A stretch of DNA of 64,000 nt from Polytrichum commune (lineage: Eukaryota; Streptophyta; Polytrichopsida; Polytrichales; Polytrichaceae): the NCBI GenBank assembly GCA_950295325.1, contig OX485808.1, positions 4,530,501 to 4,594,500 of the forward strand, read 5' to 3'. The position numbers and the translations under genes are program-made. Positions 10,395 through 23,490 of the stretch are shown here, piece after piece. Numbering within the stretch: the first letter of the stretch is position 1; each line of letters opens with the position of its first letter. The notes under the pieces were generated by a model. The model saw only the letters and a list, made by a program, of their open reading frames with translations. It was not told where the DNA came from and did not search any database.

Positions 10395-13265
10395 TTGGTG
10401 AATTTCCAGAACCTTCTGAGTTATAGATTGAAGAGGATGCTCAGGCGTGTCATTTTCAGCATGCACCTGGCCTAGGTTAGTCACTATAGTAGGAATTTTA
10501 TCTGCAATGCCTTGTGAAAGTGCAAGAGAAGAGGTTATTCAAATAACTATTTTGGACACAATAGCTCTTTTGGGTTGGTGACATCCCATTCTGCTCATCT
10601 TTGTTATTGTGCACTGCACCACATGTCTCACTTTCCTATCATGCTTCTTTTCAGAAAATCTCTAGCTTCATCATTGAGGTTACTTGGAACCTGAATGAGG
10701 ATCCCATGGAATGTTTCTGAAGCCCAGTTGTGCATCAATTTGTATAGTCTCATAAGTAAGCAATAAGAGCACTCGAAACACTGCAGTTATTGCAATTAGA
10801 CCCAAGGACAACACTCCAATTCGCCCAAGTTTTCTCACTCCTAGGGTTTAGTACATTATCTTGTGTCAAGAATAACCCATTATATTATTGTACGTTCATT
10901 CAAGGGCACCTATATGTCATGTATATGAACCTGAATCTTTAGTTACATTAAGGTGTTCAAAAGCTTGCAAAGGGTAATGCATAGGGGCCACCATAACTCC
11001 CTGGGGTGTTCTACTGTGTTTGCCATCCTGTCTCTGCTATTCGACAGTTTGAACGTTTGAACATCTCTATGTATCAGCTCCAAATGCACTGAAGTGATTA
11101 CACAGGCACATAGGGTTGATTTTTAAAAGGAAGTCATTTCTTCTCAGATGCTCAGATATTCTCAACCATTAAGTACACGCATGAAATGTAAACATGTTGA
11201 TGACAATGTACTGTGACGTTCGGCAGGTTTGAAATTTCAGTGCCTAGAGTAGACCAAAACCAATGATGCATTATAAAGTGTGTTTCAAAGGTTCAATTTG
11301 GAGGGTGTAGAGATTGATTTTTGGGTCTCATGCATATGTTGGAACCAATATCACAATAATTTTTTTAGAAATAAGAATTGTATGAGTATTTATATATCTA
11401 GAAGTATGCATATGCTGCTTGATCATAAGACATGCCATTAGAGTGGAAATGACATTCAGTAATGTATGGAGTGACCTGTTGTGAAGGTTCCTTTCAAGAG
11501 AAAAGCAAGTTGAAAATCAACTGTCGGCTACTACATAGCTTCAGTAAAGCGTGTTCAAAGTCATCTACTAGCTCATAATATTGGCTTTGGCAAAGCACAC
11601 TCAGAGTCATCCATAAGCCACTAAGGTTGAGGCATCTATAACCAATAAAATAAGAGAGTTTGCAACTGTTTAGGAGGAGTAAGGGGGAGGAGTAACGGGA
11701 AATTTCTTTCTTGCAAAGAGTAAGAAATTCTTAGGAGAATGTGATAATTTAATTAAAAAAAATCACGAATATGGAAATTGCTACAAGTTTTGAAGCGCAA
11801 ATTTTAGATTTACACATAGTCGATATATAATTTTAAAGCATAATTGCTCATCTCAATGCTACTCCTTGGCTGTGACAATTATCAAAATGATTATGAGGGT
11901 AATCAACTACAAGCCGCCACCACATAAAATTTAACTTTGTTCGCCCAAAAAAATATAGATCTCATCTATGTCGGCATTACATGACCCTAATTGCGCCCAA
12001 AATCACATCACATTTTGCGGCCATTTGTGTTTGCCTTAACTTTGTGGTTTGTTATGACATAGAAGTCATTTAGTACATATTTGGAGGTGGGGTTTTGGAG
12101 TTAGGTTGTAGAACATGTGAACTATGCATGTTGTTCTTTTGGTAACAAGAGGGTAGTAGTTAGTGTGGACTATTTTGTTCATAGTGGTGTCAATTTCAGA
12201 CTTCAATTGCACCAACCTAACAATATTGGACATATTGATAATTTTTTATCATTTCACTAGGTTGGTAGTAGTTTGTGTTTTTGAAAATGTGAATTACATC
12301 TGCCTAAATCCAATCTTATTGCCTACCCCACATTGAGTCAATTTCAAAACACATCATGTTTGTTTTCCTTTGCAACCGTCTCTTTCTCATGTATATCACT
12401 TGCATCTTTATTTTTTCATTCACTTTATAGATTTCTGTGGATTTTTTTTATTGGGATTATCCTAAAACCTCCTTGGTGCAATCCCCGCCATTGCCATAAC
12501 CCTTGCCATGCATAATTAACGTATGAATGTGGAGGATTCTAGAGAGACAAAACGAAACATTAGACTCGGTTGAGGTTGTCTTGAGCTTTTTAAATTAACA
12601 CCCGCACTCCTTATGCGGCTGACATGATAGTTTACTTTGTATTGAGCTATTACTCTCATTTTCCAGAAACCTTGCCATCGCACATACACTCATTTCACGT
12701 TTCACAACAAGTCCTCAAAGACTCACATTGTTGTTCTCATAGCTGATCCATATGATAGACGCATACTCCATTGTTTATTCTCATCATGTAGTGACCCTCT
12801 TTATAAGACTTGGACTTGCACAATCCTCCTTATGGAATGTTCAACCCAATTTTGCCTTTAATTGGACAATGTTAATGTGCTTTGATGCACTTATCAATAC
12901 TTGCACATTGATCATGTAGGTTGTATGTAGATGATACTTGGGAATTCTTTGTGATGAATTAGTGGACAAACAACCTCTATGTACAAACACTTGGTAGTCA
13001 TTCACTACAAAATTTAATTTAGTTGCTTTGGAAGCACATAACTAGGATATGATTAATTATAGAAAAAAATGGTCGAGAGTTCATATCAATCAATTTGCCA
13101 CAAATTCAATGAATTGAAAAGAATCGTATAATTGTATTAATCCAATTTTATTATTATTATACGTGGTTGTGACCAAAACGTGCACTCTTGTATAGCTAGT
13201 CTAAGTATTGCCGCAAACTACCTAAAAATTCTAATTCACCTTCCAATATTGATTCTATATGTTGA
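10395..13265. other. Long non-coding stretch downstream of the chaperonin gene
   Basis: No ORF with recognisable protein features on either strand. It contains the chaperonin 3' UTR and, at 11610-12050, one copy of a dispersed repeat (family R1) that recurs at 41195-41365, 43735-44070 and, inverted, at 45050-45450. Otherwise AT-rich sequence with nothing I can name. Confidence 0.5.
11610..12050 (+). repeat. Dispersed repeat R1, copy 1
   Basis: The copy runs from 'GTTGAGGCATCTATAACC.ATAAAATAAGAGAGTTTGCAA' through 'CACGAATATGGAAATTGCTACAA' to 'GCCGCCACCACATAAA.TTAACT..GTTCGC' and 'AGATCTCATC'. Four copies occur in this window in both orientations, so it is probably a non-autonomous transposon whose ends I could not define. 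Confidence 0.6.
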
Positions 13266-13269
13266 ATGC

Positions 13270-13500
13270 TCCATAATGTCAGTTATATTCAATATTCAGG
13301 AGATTGTCAAATAGTCTTTAATACTTTGGTACCTTACCAAATCATGTCCATTAAATTCAATGTTGAGGAGCTTGTCGGCCAACCTCCAATACTTTGGTAT
13401 CTCCCCAAATTATGTCCATTATCTTCAATGTCAAGGAGATTATTGGCCCACCTCCAATACTTCAACACCTCACCATAAAATTCCGGCCCAGGTTGGGCGG
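13270..13500 (-). pseudogene. LRR receptor fragment, three degenerate repeats
   Basis: On the minus strand, in shifting frames, three similar blocks read FGEIPKYWRLADKLLNIEFN, VLKYWRWANNLLDIEDNGHN and KYWRL-like remnants. They resemble the plant receptor LRR consensus (GxIPxxLxxLxxLxxLDIxxNxL). The 72-bp spacing of CCAATACTTTGGTA-like units on the + strand supports LRR origin. Stops and frameshifts rule out function. The identity is inferred from pattern only. Confidence 0.35.
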
Positions 13501-14447
13501 TGGTATTTGATAGACTGCACAACTTCAAAATGCATTTGCCATGGTCTTTAAGCGATCCTTGTGTACTCAGGAACGTATTCAAACTTATATAAATGAATAT
13601 GAAGGGTAAAATATTGGTAGCAACATTTAGAGTAAAGCTGCTTGACATTGGATAAGATAACTCGCCCATTAATTGCCAAAGAGTGTAGAATGCATAATCA
13701 TGGTTTAGTCTTATTGACAATGGGTTGACATCAACAAGAACATATTTGGTCTTCCTTACATATGTCCCTTATACCAATTTTTGAGTAAATGGTTCTCAAC
13801 AATTTGTAGTTCCCTAGGAAACTCTCTTTCTAGGAACAATCTTCTCTACTTAAGATGAAGATAGGCTCTCAATGATTGGTGTTGGAAGAATGTGAGTCAC
13901 TAAAGGTTTAAGTTGTTCCATGAGCGTCCTAGACCAAAGGCCCACAAATTGAGATTTTTTTTTAAAAAATTTTTATCGGTCGGTACCCTAGACTGCTTCA
14001 CAATGTTCTCATGAAGATTTCCGGGAGTGGTTGGAAATTTTTCATTCACATTTAACTAGTACAAGAGGCCCGTGATGCAAAGTAAACATATATTTGACAG
14101 GATGTGGTGGAGCGTAAAGGCATTTGAGGACAAATGTTGAGCCCTAAACAAGCTAAAATTTAAAAATATGGTTACTTTCATTCATAATAATAAATGTTTC
14201 ATGTACAAGTAGTATAATGTGGTAGTTTGTATAATAGATGATAAAGACAAAGACTAGAGAGAAGCACAAACAAAATATATGAAGCCCATAAATGTCATAT
14301 GGAATGGGAGACAATAGTGTGAGAAACCCATAATACAAATCCACATTAAAAGAAAAATAAAATTACAATGCCTTCACCAACAAAGGCTTTTGTATAAATT
14401 TACAATGATGCTTAATGAGTATAGGCTAGTAGCCGACATAATTTTGA
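13501..14447. other. Unassigned AT-rich stretch
   Basis: No supported gene. It holds short random ORFs only. Confidence 0.4.
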
Positions 14448-14879
14448 TCAACTATGTGAAACACCACTATTACCGGAAATTGAATCATGTAAAAATTCAT
14501 AAACAATCTTACCTCGGGGATAATTTTTAATGAATTGTTTGCATTGAAAGAAACCCTTGAAGCAACGTGGTTTTTCAAAATCACTCCCTTTTTTACAATA
14601 TCTATGAGTAGATAAACTAGAGTCCTTCATTACATGTAATATGGTATCAACTCTTTCACGAAAAACCACAATTTTCATTGTCAAAGGTAAGAGTGTTTCG
14701 ATAGACAACACTATAGGGGTTGTTCAAGTTGTTTTGTACGTTGAATCATCAAGAAGCAAGGTATTCTCTTCTTTGAAACCAGAACCCCATAATCGCATAT
14801 TGGATCCAAACAACCGGGTCATGCGCTTCAAAATATAAGGGCGCTCTTGATTATCGGGGTCTCTATACAAAAACCTATC
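14448..14879 (-). pseudogene. FCP1/NIF-type phosphatase fragment
   Basis: The minus strand reads DRFLYRDPDNQERPYILKRM, then TRLFG...LWGSGFKEENTLLLDDSTYKT, then a TGA and further open sequence to 14448. The run 'R/KP.ILK.(M/L)..LF...NTLLLDDSPYK' matches the C-terminal half of the FCP1-homology (HAD phosphatase) domain, in which the DD pair belongs to the active site; here DDST replaces the usual DDSP. Upstream on the same strand, a weak KIDANGYKGLV near 15110-15150 may be the degraded DxNG catalytic block, and an open stretch at 15421-15672 may be an older exon. The in-frame stop and missing core indicate a pseudogene. Confidence 0.5.
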
Positions 14880-17800
14880 ACATTAATCCTAACCAAATCT
14901 AAAGCGATCTATAGGAAGCTCGAGCATGTGTATTCAAAGATAATCAATGTATAGTTGCAATTTTGCTTCTTAAAGCAAGACTAGAAAACAACATGTAAGA
15001 TTTGTAAATAATAAGAGATAAATTCTTGACGTCCTACCCTAAATCGTAGTTGAGTTTTCATTTGTCTACCAATGCTTGATTGCATATACGCATGAGCATA
15101 TGACTAAACCTTTGTATCCATTCGCATCTATTTTGATCACCTTGAGATCTTGTCATGAGCATAGGGCTTCACAAGTGATTTTTCTCACAAATTTTCTCAT
15201 TGACAAACCCTAAACTGATTATATTATTGGGTAAGTCGTAGTTGTCTCTTGAATGATGAAAAATAACAATATTTCATCAATATTGAGTATATGCGAATGG
15301 CCAATACATGACAAAGGATTCCTAATGATTTTTGCACCACTACGAACTTAACATTACATGTTTAATGAACACTTTATGAGGTTCACTAAGAACATCGATA
15401 TGTGATTTCTAGATTTTTTGTCACTCCTCATTTGAGGCCATTGGAGAGAGTCCACCAATAGACATGTCTAGTTCAGTAGGATTTAAACCATCATGTAGTT
15501 CTTTCTTCATAATGCTTACATTATATGTTCGTTTAAACACTTTCATCCTACAATCAACAATCCTCATCATCATAGGTGTGGCTCCTTTCCATGCCCCTTT
15601 CCAGTTGTTATTTCCCTTTCTTAGACTCCCTAGAAACTTTTTGAGAGATTTCAACATTTTCCCTTTGTGCAAATATCACATCGTCATTCCAATCAGCCAA
15701 AAAAGTTGGATACTTCATCATATTGGATGGTATGTCTCCCCCCTATAGGCACTTGCTTGTCTCTAATTAGGTCGATATCATTGGAAGTTGGTTGCTCATG
15801 TATATCTATACGCACTTTGGATCTATAATGAATTATTATTTGCATAGACTCAAGTCCTTCAACTTGTGTTTTCTCCACCAAGTGTACTCTATCTTATAAA
15901 TCCATACGTATCTTGCTAAGAATGAACTATTATGGGTGGATCAAATTGAGAGGTGATACATGGCTTTAGAATAGTTGATGAACCTCCTTTAATGGACCTT
16001 GAAATTGGAAGTTGTTCATGTGTGAAATACATTCATAGAACCAACACGCTTTTGAGCATCTTCAATACTTTCGTCGCTCTGCACGAACTCAAGCACTGGA
16101 CACCAACATCTCTACAAAAAAACATACTATGTTAATTATTGTTCTATAACATATTAAAATTCTTGATTATAGTGTACATAATATTCTTAAATATTTTAAG
16201 TGACAACCGATATATTGAATGTTAGAGAAAAATATTCATTTCATATCAAATACTATTTCCATGACATCGCCTCCATCCCATATGTTTATAATCAACGTTT
16301 TTTTTTTTCCAAGTGGGTTTAACGAACTCTGCAACTTTGTATGACATCCTTTATTATTCTAGTCAATTTTGGCCTCTGTGGGCCACATGCTATGCAACAA
16401 CGTTGATTTGATTCCAATATATTTAAAAAAAATTCACATACATCCTCATCTTCATAAATCTTTTGATACAAGATGGATTGGTGCACCACCAGAAATGTGT
16501 TAAACAACCCTTTTTAGAATGATATGTAGAAGTAAGTAGATAAACTATTAAGTGAACATCCTACACCCTATCTTTATGATAAGCGGATGACTCCACCAAA
16601 TATTGTAATATAAATGGATCGATCCAAAAAATAAAAATAGACGTAGTATCCTCCTCTTGATTTTTATCAGACACTAAAGCTTTTGGAATTTCCAACACGT
16701 CATTTTGATAAATATGCATTTAGTCTCTCTCCATGTAAAGCCATGAATTACAAACACCAAGGTACGTCTTTATGTGACATCCAATCTGTGTTCTTACATA
16801 GAAGGAGATATTTCTTCAACTTCCACATGAGCTTGTTCATAATCGCACAATCCAACTTCTTATTTTTCACCCATTAAACAATATAAATATTATTCTTTTT
16901 GGCTATATTAGATTTGTTGGCCACCTGGTTTTCCAAAATTGCCTTAGCAAATAGTATAAGGTCGAAACTCACAAAGCCCACCCGCGGGGGGGGGGGGGGG
17001 GGGGGACACTGGCGGTATTTTAAAATGTATATGTGATGAAATATAGGGTATTTAATATTCATTTGAGGTAATATTTTGAATAATTCTATATGAAATATAG
17101 GGTGAAATTAATGTTGGAAACCTCTTATTTTAAAAAAAACCATGCATTATGACATTTGTAATTTTATTATATTTTTATTGATTATGGCCTTGAATAAGGT
17201 ATCCTAAGTTAAATACTATGTAGGCTCAAATGGGATGGATGAAAATCAATTTTATCTACTCTGATTCTATAGATATATTATGGTTTAAGGGGTTTGGGTG
17301 AGCCCAGGGGGTCGGTTGTCTTGACAATGGTCTCCTCTTTCATGGAGCCTAAGCTCATCGTTGTTATAGCCGTTGGCATGCGTGGTTTGCCATTCTTAGA
17401 GTCATTGCACAATAATGCAATCCCATTGTTAAAATGCCAATTCACAATGCACCCCCCCCCCCCCGGCTAAAATTAAAGGCTATCAAAAATTTGTAAGACA
17501 AATAGGGTATTTAATAGTGAATGCATTCTAGATTTCTAATTACCAATAGGGTATTGAAATTTAAAGCTCAGTAAAAAAATTTCTACTTTAAGAACTCCTA
17601 ATATTCTAATTCTTAAAGATAATATCCCCCTTGAAAATAAGTGCTTGTCGTAGGTGTCTCCAAAAATTTACTATGAGCACCCCCCCCCCCTAGAAAACCC
17701 ACAAGTTAATGTTACATTAGACTTTGTTATATGAGTGTTAGGATTCCATGGTCCTCACTATGCTTTTCTCAAACTTCCACTCATTAAATACATCCTTCCA

Positions 17801-18338
17801 AGTTTACCATGCAACATTGTTGATGAACACAAGCAGCAATTTGGATGTGAATGATTTATCCATAAAGTGTATAAGAATATGATTTTTCACTTCCTACGAT
17901 TTCATATATATCAGCCATTAGCCGATACCCCATTGCTATGATTAAAAAAAAATACATGACAAGTTCAATTATATCGGTGGATAACATTGTTAGGTTTGTT
18001 TTATTTTAAATGTTTATCTCAACTTTTGGGGCCTTTCCTCCACCGTGATATGTCCATGGGCTTCTAGTGTCCTTTCATTTCTATCTAACAAACTCCAGAT
18101 AGACACGCAATTTCGACTTCATAGAATTATTTGTAATGTTCAAATTAAATGTGTTAGAGAATTGGATTAGTAAATGCAGGTCTCTATTAACATATAGATA
18201 ACCTCAAATTTAAAATAATCTTGGTGTTCACGTGATCATTTACAATATTGATTCGCAAATTCTCAAAACGCTTTCACAGTCTGACACCCCCAGTAATATA
18301 TTGTAGAGCCAATTTTTTATATTTGTGGTTGTAAATAG
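14880..18338. other. Intergenic sequence with long homopolymer G/C tracts
   Basis: Apart from possible relics of the phosphatase gene before 16500 on the minus strand, I see no gene. Notable are G20 at 16986-17005, C13 at 17452-17464 and C11 at 17680-17690, separated by AT-rich sequence with repeated 'ATAGGGTATTTAAT'. Confidence 0.5.
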
Positions 18339-18565
18339 TCTAAATATAGCTAGATAAAGTAATTCCCATGTGTTAAATGGAAGACCTTAGCTCTAGAGAT
18401 AGGAAAAGGGCAAATTCATTAAGACTATGGCCTGATAGGAAAGGTTGCTAATAAGCAAACTTGAGAAGCTACATAATCTGAACACTGGAGAAAAGAACCC
18501 CCTTCTTTTGAGATATTCTTCCTAGTTCAATAGTGTGAGAAATCGTCTGCCGAGAGGGCAATTGT

Positions 18566-18751
18566 TTAAATCTTTTGACATTGCTCTCCCCCGTAGGTTT
18601 TGTTGGGTATCGGGCTCTTGAACAATTCAAAATTTGATAGATCAAAGTACAATCTATGTTTGATTGTCTTTATGCTTGATACATATTTACATATCCATTG
18701 TCCGTTGTTTGGAGTGTTTATGGTGTAGTCAGGGTGACTGAACTGGACCAC
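18566..18751 (-). other. Short ORF conserved in both duplication copies, of uncertain meaning
   Basis: A 61-codon ORF (starting MVQFSHPDYTINTPNN) recurs at 48000-48185 with about eight substitutions. On the plus strand the same place carries TGGGTATCGGGCTC (about 18602), reminiscent of an initiator tRNA-Met primer-binding site of LTR retrotransposons (TGGTATCAGAGC). The stretch may therefore be retroelement debris. I would not call a gene. Confidence 0.25.
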
Positions 18752-20024
18752 CGGTTGTTATATTAAAATTCAGATTGTGAAGTAAATTGTAAAATCTACA
18801 AGGAGTGATTCCTTGATTTTTTTGTGTGACTGTGAATCAAAATTCTTATGTTGAAACTATAGACTCTAATCCTGGAAATTGGCTAAATCATTCTTACATG
18901 ACGAGTTATTAGCTAAAATTGAGAGAGACTTATTAATTTCGAGAGGCTAGCTACACAAGTTTGGCGTTATTGGTATTAACCCAAAGAAATCTTTGAACTA
19001 GGATTGATATCCACATACTTTGTATGGTGATAATTGAATTCGTCAAAGTTGCCTCTCAAACCTTAGTCTGGTGAATCTTAACTCGTGTCGTAAACTCCAA
19101 TTCCCGGAAACCATTGTCTGTAAGTGAATATCATGTTGAGTAATTGGTGGAGTCGAGCCAAAAATTGATGTGTTGATCTTCTAGTTGAGGATTAAAGGAA
19201 AGTTATGGTCCTTTAGGGTTTTTGTGAGGTCGATTGCCTAGTCATGGAGTCTAATTTGTAAACCACAAGACTCCAAGGCAACGTATAGGTGAGTATGGTT
19301 GGGAGTCAATCATCTAAGCCAAAGTAGCTTTTAAAACCTAATGTCTTCTAGGATCGAAAGGGGCTATGGTTTGCACTAACCATAATATGGAGTATCTATC
19401 TTTTCAATTTGTGACAGGATTAACTATGAGAACAATAGGTCATCTAGTTGTGAGCCTTGAAGATGGAGAGAAAAAAATTGGAGAAGATTGGGGAGGGCCC
19501 TGAGTTGTGAAAGAGAGACAATAGACATAGCCGGACCTGATGCGATCAAGGCTAAGCAATGGACATGGAAGCCCTCAAGTAAGCTGTGTTATTTGAGTAT
19601 AGTGTGGCCTATGACCAGGTTATATAACTAAAATTGCACGTAATCATGGAGAATGGAGTAAACTTCTAAAACGATTAATGCACGGACTCCTTGAATTACA
19701 CGAAAAAGGGGTAAATTGATCTGAGACAATTGCATATCCCAATGTGCCCTAGGCTTTGGGCAAAAAGGCGGACACGAGATGCTTTATGCAAGACGATTGA
19801 CTATGGTTGTGCCTATGGTTGTGCGCCACAATCGGTCCAATTATAATGAACTCACTGCTAGACTATTGCTGGGGTAATTAGAGTGAGGTGAGTGACTGTC
19901 ATAATTGCATGTACGGATATGGAGAGATTTCTAAATTTTCATTTCTCACTCTTAATCCAATTGTCAGTCTAAGCCCAAACTAAAGTGGAACAACCTTGCG
20001 TTTTTTCTAATAAACATGATCTGA

Positions 20025-21827
20025 GACACTGTGGGAACACGAGATCAACAAAAGAATCCAGTTAAGCATTTTTAGTGCTTAATCCGGCTGTCCGCATGAT
20101 CCGAGTATTGTTCCAGGGACCCTGTGAAGTGTAAGATGGTCGCTCCTCTCCTTCCTTGCTTGAAAATCAACCACCGGGCGGAATGGCCTTTCCGTTTCTG
20201 GATGGTTAGTTGGAAATCCTCACTTCCGGGATTTGCCTTCCGGATGAACCACTAAAGCTAAGACTTACTCCTACTCCTACCTCCTCAATTCCTACCTCCA
20301 ATGGTGATGTGGCTCATCCGAGAAAGATGCCCCGCTATGGCCACGTTCCGGTATTCCCTCACAACCAGTCCGGCCTAGCATGTCACACAGAGAATCCGTA
20401 ACGTCTGCCCGGAACTACAACGACAGATTGATCTGGATCCGCCCGGGGTCTATAAATCCGGGATAACTGGGCGACCCGTACCGCTCTTCGAATTACCCCT
20501 CCCAGATACTGTGGGACCTCTTCAGAAGGTCGGATGGCGTAAGTTCGAGTACCCCTCGCACCCCTTACCCAGTCCTAACAGCGGTTTTCCCACATAGATG
20601 TTATACAGGCAAACGAACCAACGAGGCTTCACTCCCACTACACCTCATAAGTGATCAACCCGATCCGGCATCCTAACCTATCCGGTTTCTCTCCCTCTTC
20701 CGACAGACCTTTCCGGCTACAAGTAACTGGGGTCCAGTAAATCCGGGATAACTGGGCGACCCGTAATGTTTTCCGTACTACCCCTCCCATGTACTGTGGG
20801 ACCTCATCAGAAGGTCGGATGGCATAAGTTCGAGTACCCCTCGCACCCCTTACCCAGTCCTAACAGCGGCTATCCCACAAAGAAGTTATATAGGCAAACG
20901 GAATAGCGAGGCTTCACTTCCCACTACACCACAGAAGTGGTCAACCCAATCGTGTAGCCGGAACCGATCCGGGCCTTTCCCTCTTGTGCTATCCCGGCTT
21001 CCTAACCCTCCTATTCTCTCTGATACTTGGACACTCTCCGGATTGTTCATGCACAAACACACCAAGGCTAAAGAAAATCAGAGTTTTATTGAGTTAGAAA
21101 GCACAAAACAACACAAAGGGGGAAAAATACCCCTTCTCCAACTTCAAAGCCTCCTAAGTAGTGGCTCCAATCCCTAACTGAAGTGGCGGTGCCTTTGGCC
21201 GCACTGGAAATTCCCTAACCGAGATAGTGCCCCGGAAAGCGCCTTTGCGGAATTTTCGGATCTCAGATCCTACTTTTGCGCTGACACAAAATTTGAATTG
21301 CCTTGTCCTAACAAGATCTCCTATTCCTGACTACCCACTCCTAACTACCTAACTTAAGTGGTTCGGTGCTTCTTCGTCGATGTCCCTGCCTTGGACTGGC
21401 CATCTGGCCCACTGATTCCGGACGCTCCTCCACCACTCTTTCTCTCGGCACTGCCGCACGACGCTAATGGCTCCAAGGGGAGAGCTGATTTCCTTAAGTG
21501 CCTCCGTCCTCCTTGAGTTTGGCCCCGTAACCGTCCATGGTAACCGTTTGTGGTAACTGTTTTAATCCCGTACAACTGTCATTACTCCGGCCACTTCCGC
21601 AACTGATGGTTATTTAACGGTATTTTTGGTACGGTTCCGGCTTGGTTAAGAGGGCCGTTTTAACCATTTTATTGTGATTGGACGGACGTACAAAGAGTTA
21701 TTTCCTAAAACGGCTAAGCTACCCTGAATTCCCTTAACCTAATCAAAACATACTAGCTATTCCTACCCTAAAGACCGGTTTGGCTGTTAATCCGGACTTC
21801 CGTGCATTTACCGGCTCCCACAGACAC
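20025..21827. mobile_element. GC-rich solo LTR (1793 bp) with 5-bp target duplication
   Basis: The element spans 20030-21822, starts TGTGGGAACAC and ends CGGCTCCCACA, so TGTGGGA/TCCCACA form terminal inverted repeats of the TG...CA type. It is flanked by GACAC at 20025-20029 and 21823-21827. There is no gag, pol or second LTR. Base composition is markedly GC-richer than the surroundings. A TATAAAT at 20451 could be its promoter. It lies inside the part of copy A that is missing from copy B. Confidence 0.8.
20453..20966 (+). repeat. 285-bp tandem duplication inside the GC-rich LTR
   Basis: TAAATCCGGGATAACTGGGC begins at 20453 and again at 20738. The units share CTGTGGGACCTC, AGAAGGTCGGATGGC and the CCCCTCGCACCCCTTACCC block. 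The second unit is incomplete, ending near 20966. Confidence 0.75.
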
Positions 21828-23179
21828 CTAGACGATATACAAGTCACCTTTTAAGTCTCCCCTGAATGTTTCCTTGGGTTTCTTTGCAACCAAAGAATAA
21901 ACTACATATACCAATGCACATTTTGACCTTTGAATCATGGTATATAGTTGCCATCTTCCTCCATCATATCATCTTCACTAGGTATTGATTGCACGACAAC
22001 TTCTAAACCTACATCAGTTGCGGTCAGTTTCCTCAACAACAGAAGACAGTAGATCTTTAGTTTTTTGAACCATACCATATCCTCGGTATATTGTATAAAC
22101 CTACATAATTAAAAGTTCAAATGACCAAAGCAACAAAAATGTGAGATGCACATGTATCGGCTGCTAAGAAGTTAGTAGTGACACATGAAAAACATGTTAG
22201 TAATTTTTATCAAACATATATGTGCAAGGTGATCTTTGATGATTTCTCTATACTTTAGATTGTTTTGAGCAATATGAAGATAATCAAAAGTAGTAACATT
22301 TTTCAATCTTTTTTTTCTTGTAAGAAAAAATAACACACAAACCAATATCTAAAGACCAGTAGATTTTATCAATTTTATCAACCTTAGAATTCACGGACAT
22401 TTTGTTTCCCTTGTGTAGTGCATCATCTAATTTACAGGGGTATGGGGGATCTCCATACGTTTTAGAGGTTTTCTTTTTCTTTTTCTTTTTACTTTCTTTT
22501 CTTTACCTTCACACCATTTTATTGACCTTCTACATGTAGGCCATAAGTATCACTTATAGTATATTTATTCTTTCTAGATGTTATTTTCTTCTTTTCATTT
22601 ATATGATAGTTATGAAGGTCTTTGGAAGCACGCAACATTTCCCTCATCTTTCAAGCAATGTTAACCACATCGGGCGCTCAAACTTATCCTTCATTAAAAA
22701 TGATTCGATGTTCCTTTGTCAAATCACCACAAACCTCTTCATTACATTTTGCCCATGGAAAGACAATTGCAATATAATCTTTGGGACCCATCGAGTTTCC
22801 AATAAGTGTTAAGCAAATCATAACATGGATATGTTTGTTGCCATCTTGCATCACTTCCATAACATGACCATGTCCAGTGAGAATGCAACTCTTTAAAATA
22901 ACGGAACAATGTATGTCTACATGTTCATTGTTCCTCACATTCCATTGAAACCCCACTTCTCAATTTCAAGGTTAGCATTCCATGTCGTACGCACTTGATT
23001 ATTCTTGTATCAAAAGGATAAAATTTCTACATAGCTCCATAAAACTCTCATTAGCAACCTTGGTTGCATGCATAAAACAAAAATTTGGTGCATGACCTCC
23101 TATGCACCAAATGATCTCCTCTTCAACTAATTTATTATAGGAATCAAATTAAACCTTGGACATGAAATCTACCTACTAT

Positions 23180-23490
23180 TATGTCAGCTATTGGCCGATA
23201 CTTTACCAATGTTATCAACTAATGACCAATACAATTGCAAACATATTGGCAATTAGCCACTGCTCTTCAAATAAGTATTGGCTAATGGCCGATACCTTCC
23301 AAATTTGTATCGGCTAATGGCCAATACTCTTTAAATTTGCATTGACTATTGGCTGATACTTTGCAACATTTTACTAGTGGCCAACATAATTACAAACATA
23401 TCGGTAATTGGATGGTAGTCTCCAAATTTTCTCGATTACCAACCGATACATTTGCATTGGTGTCAACTATTGGCTGATACTTTGCCACAT
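23180..23490 (+). repeat. Degenerate short tandem motif (TATTGGCTAATGGCCGATAC)
   Basis: Variants of 'TATTGGC(C/T)(A/G)AT.GCCGATAC(T/C)TT' recur about every 40-50 bp. Copy B (50725-50990) lacks one unit around 'CTAATATGGCC', indicating copy-number change. Function unknown. Confidence 0.5.
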
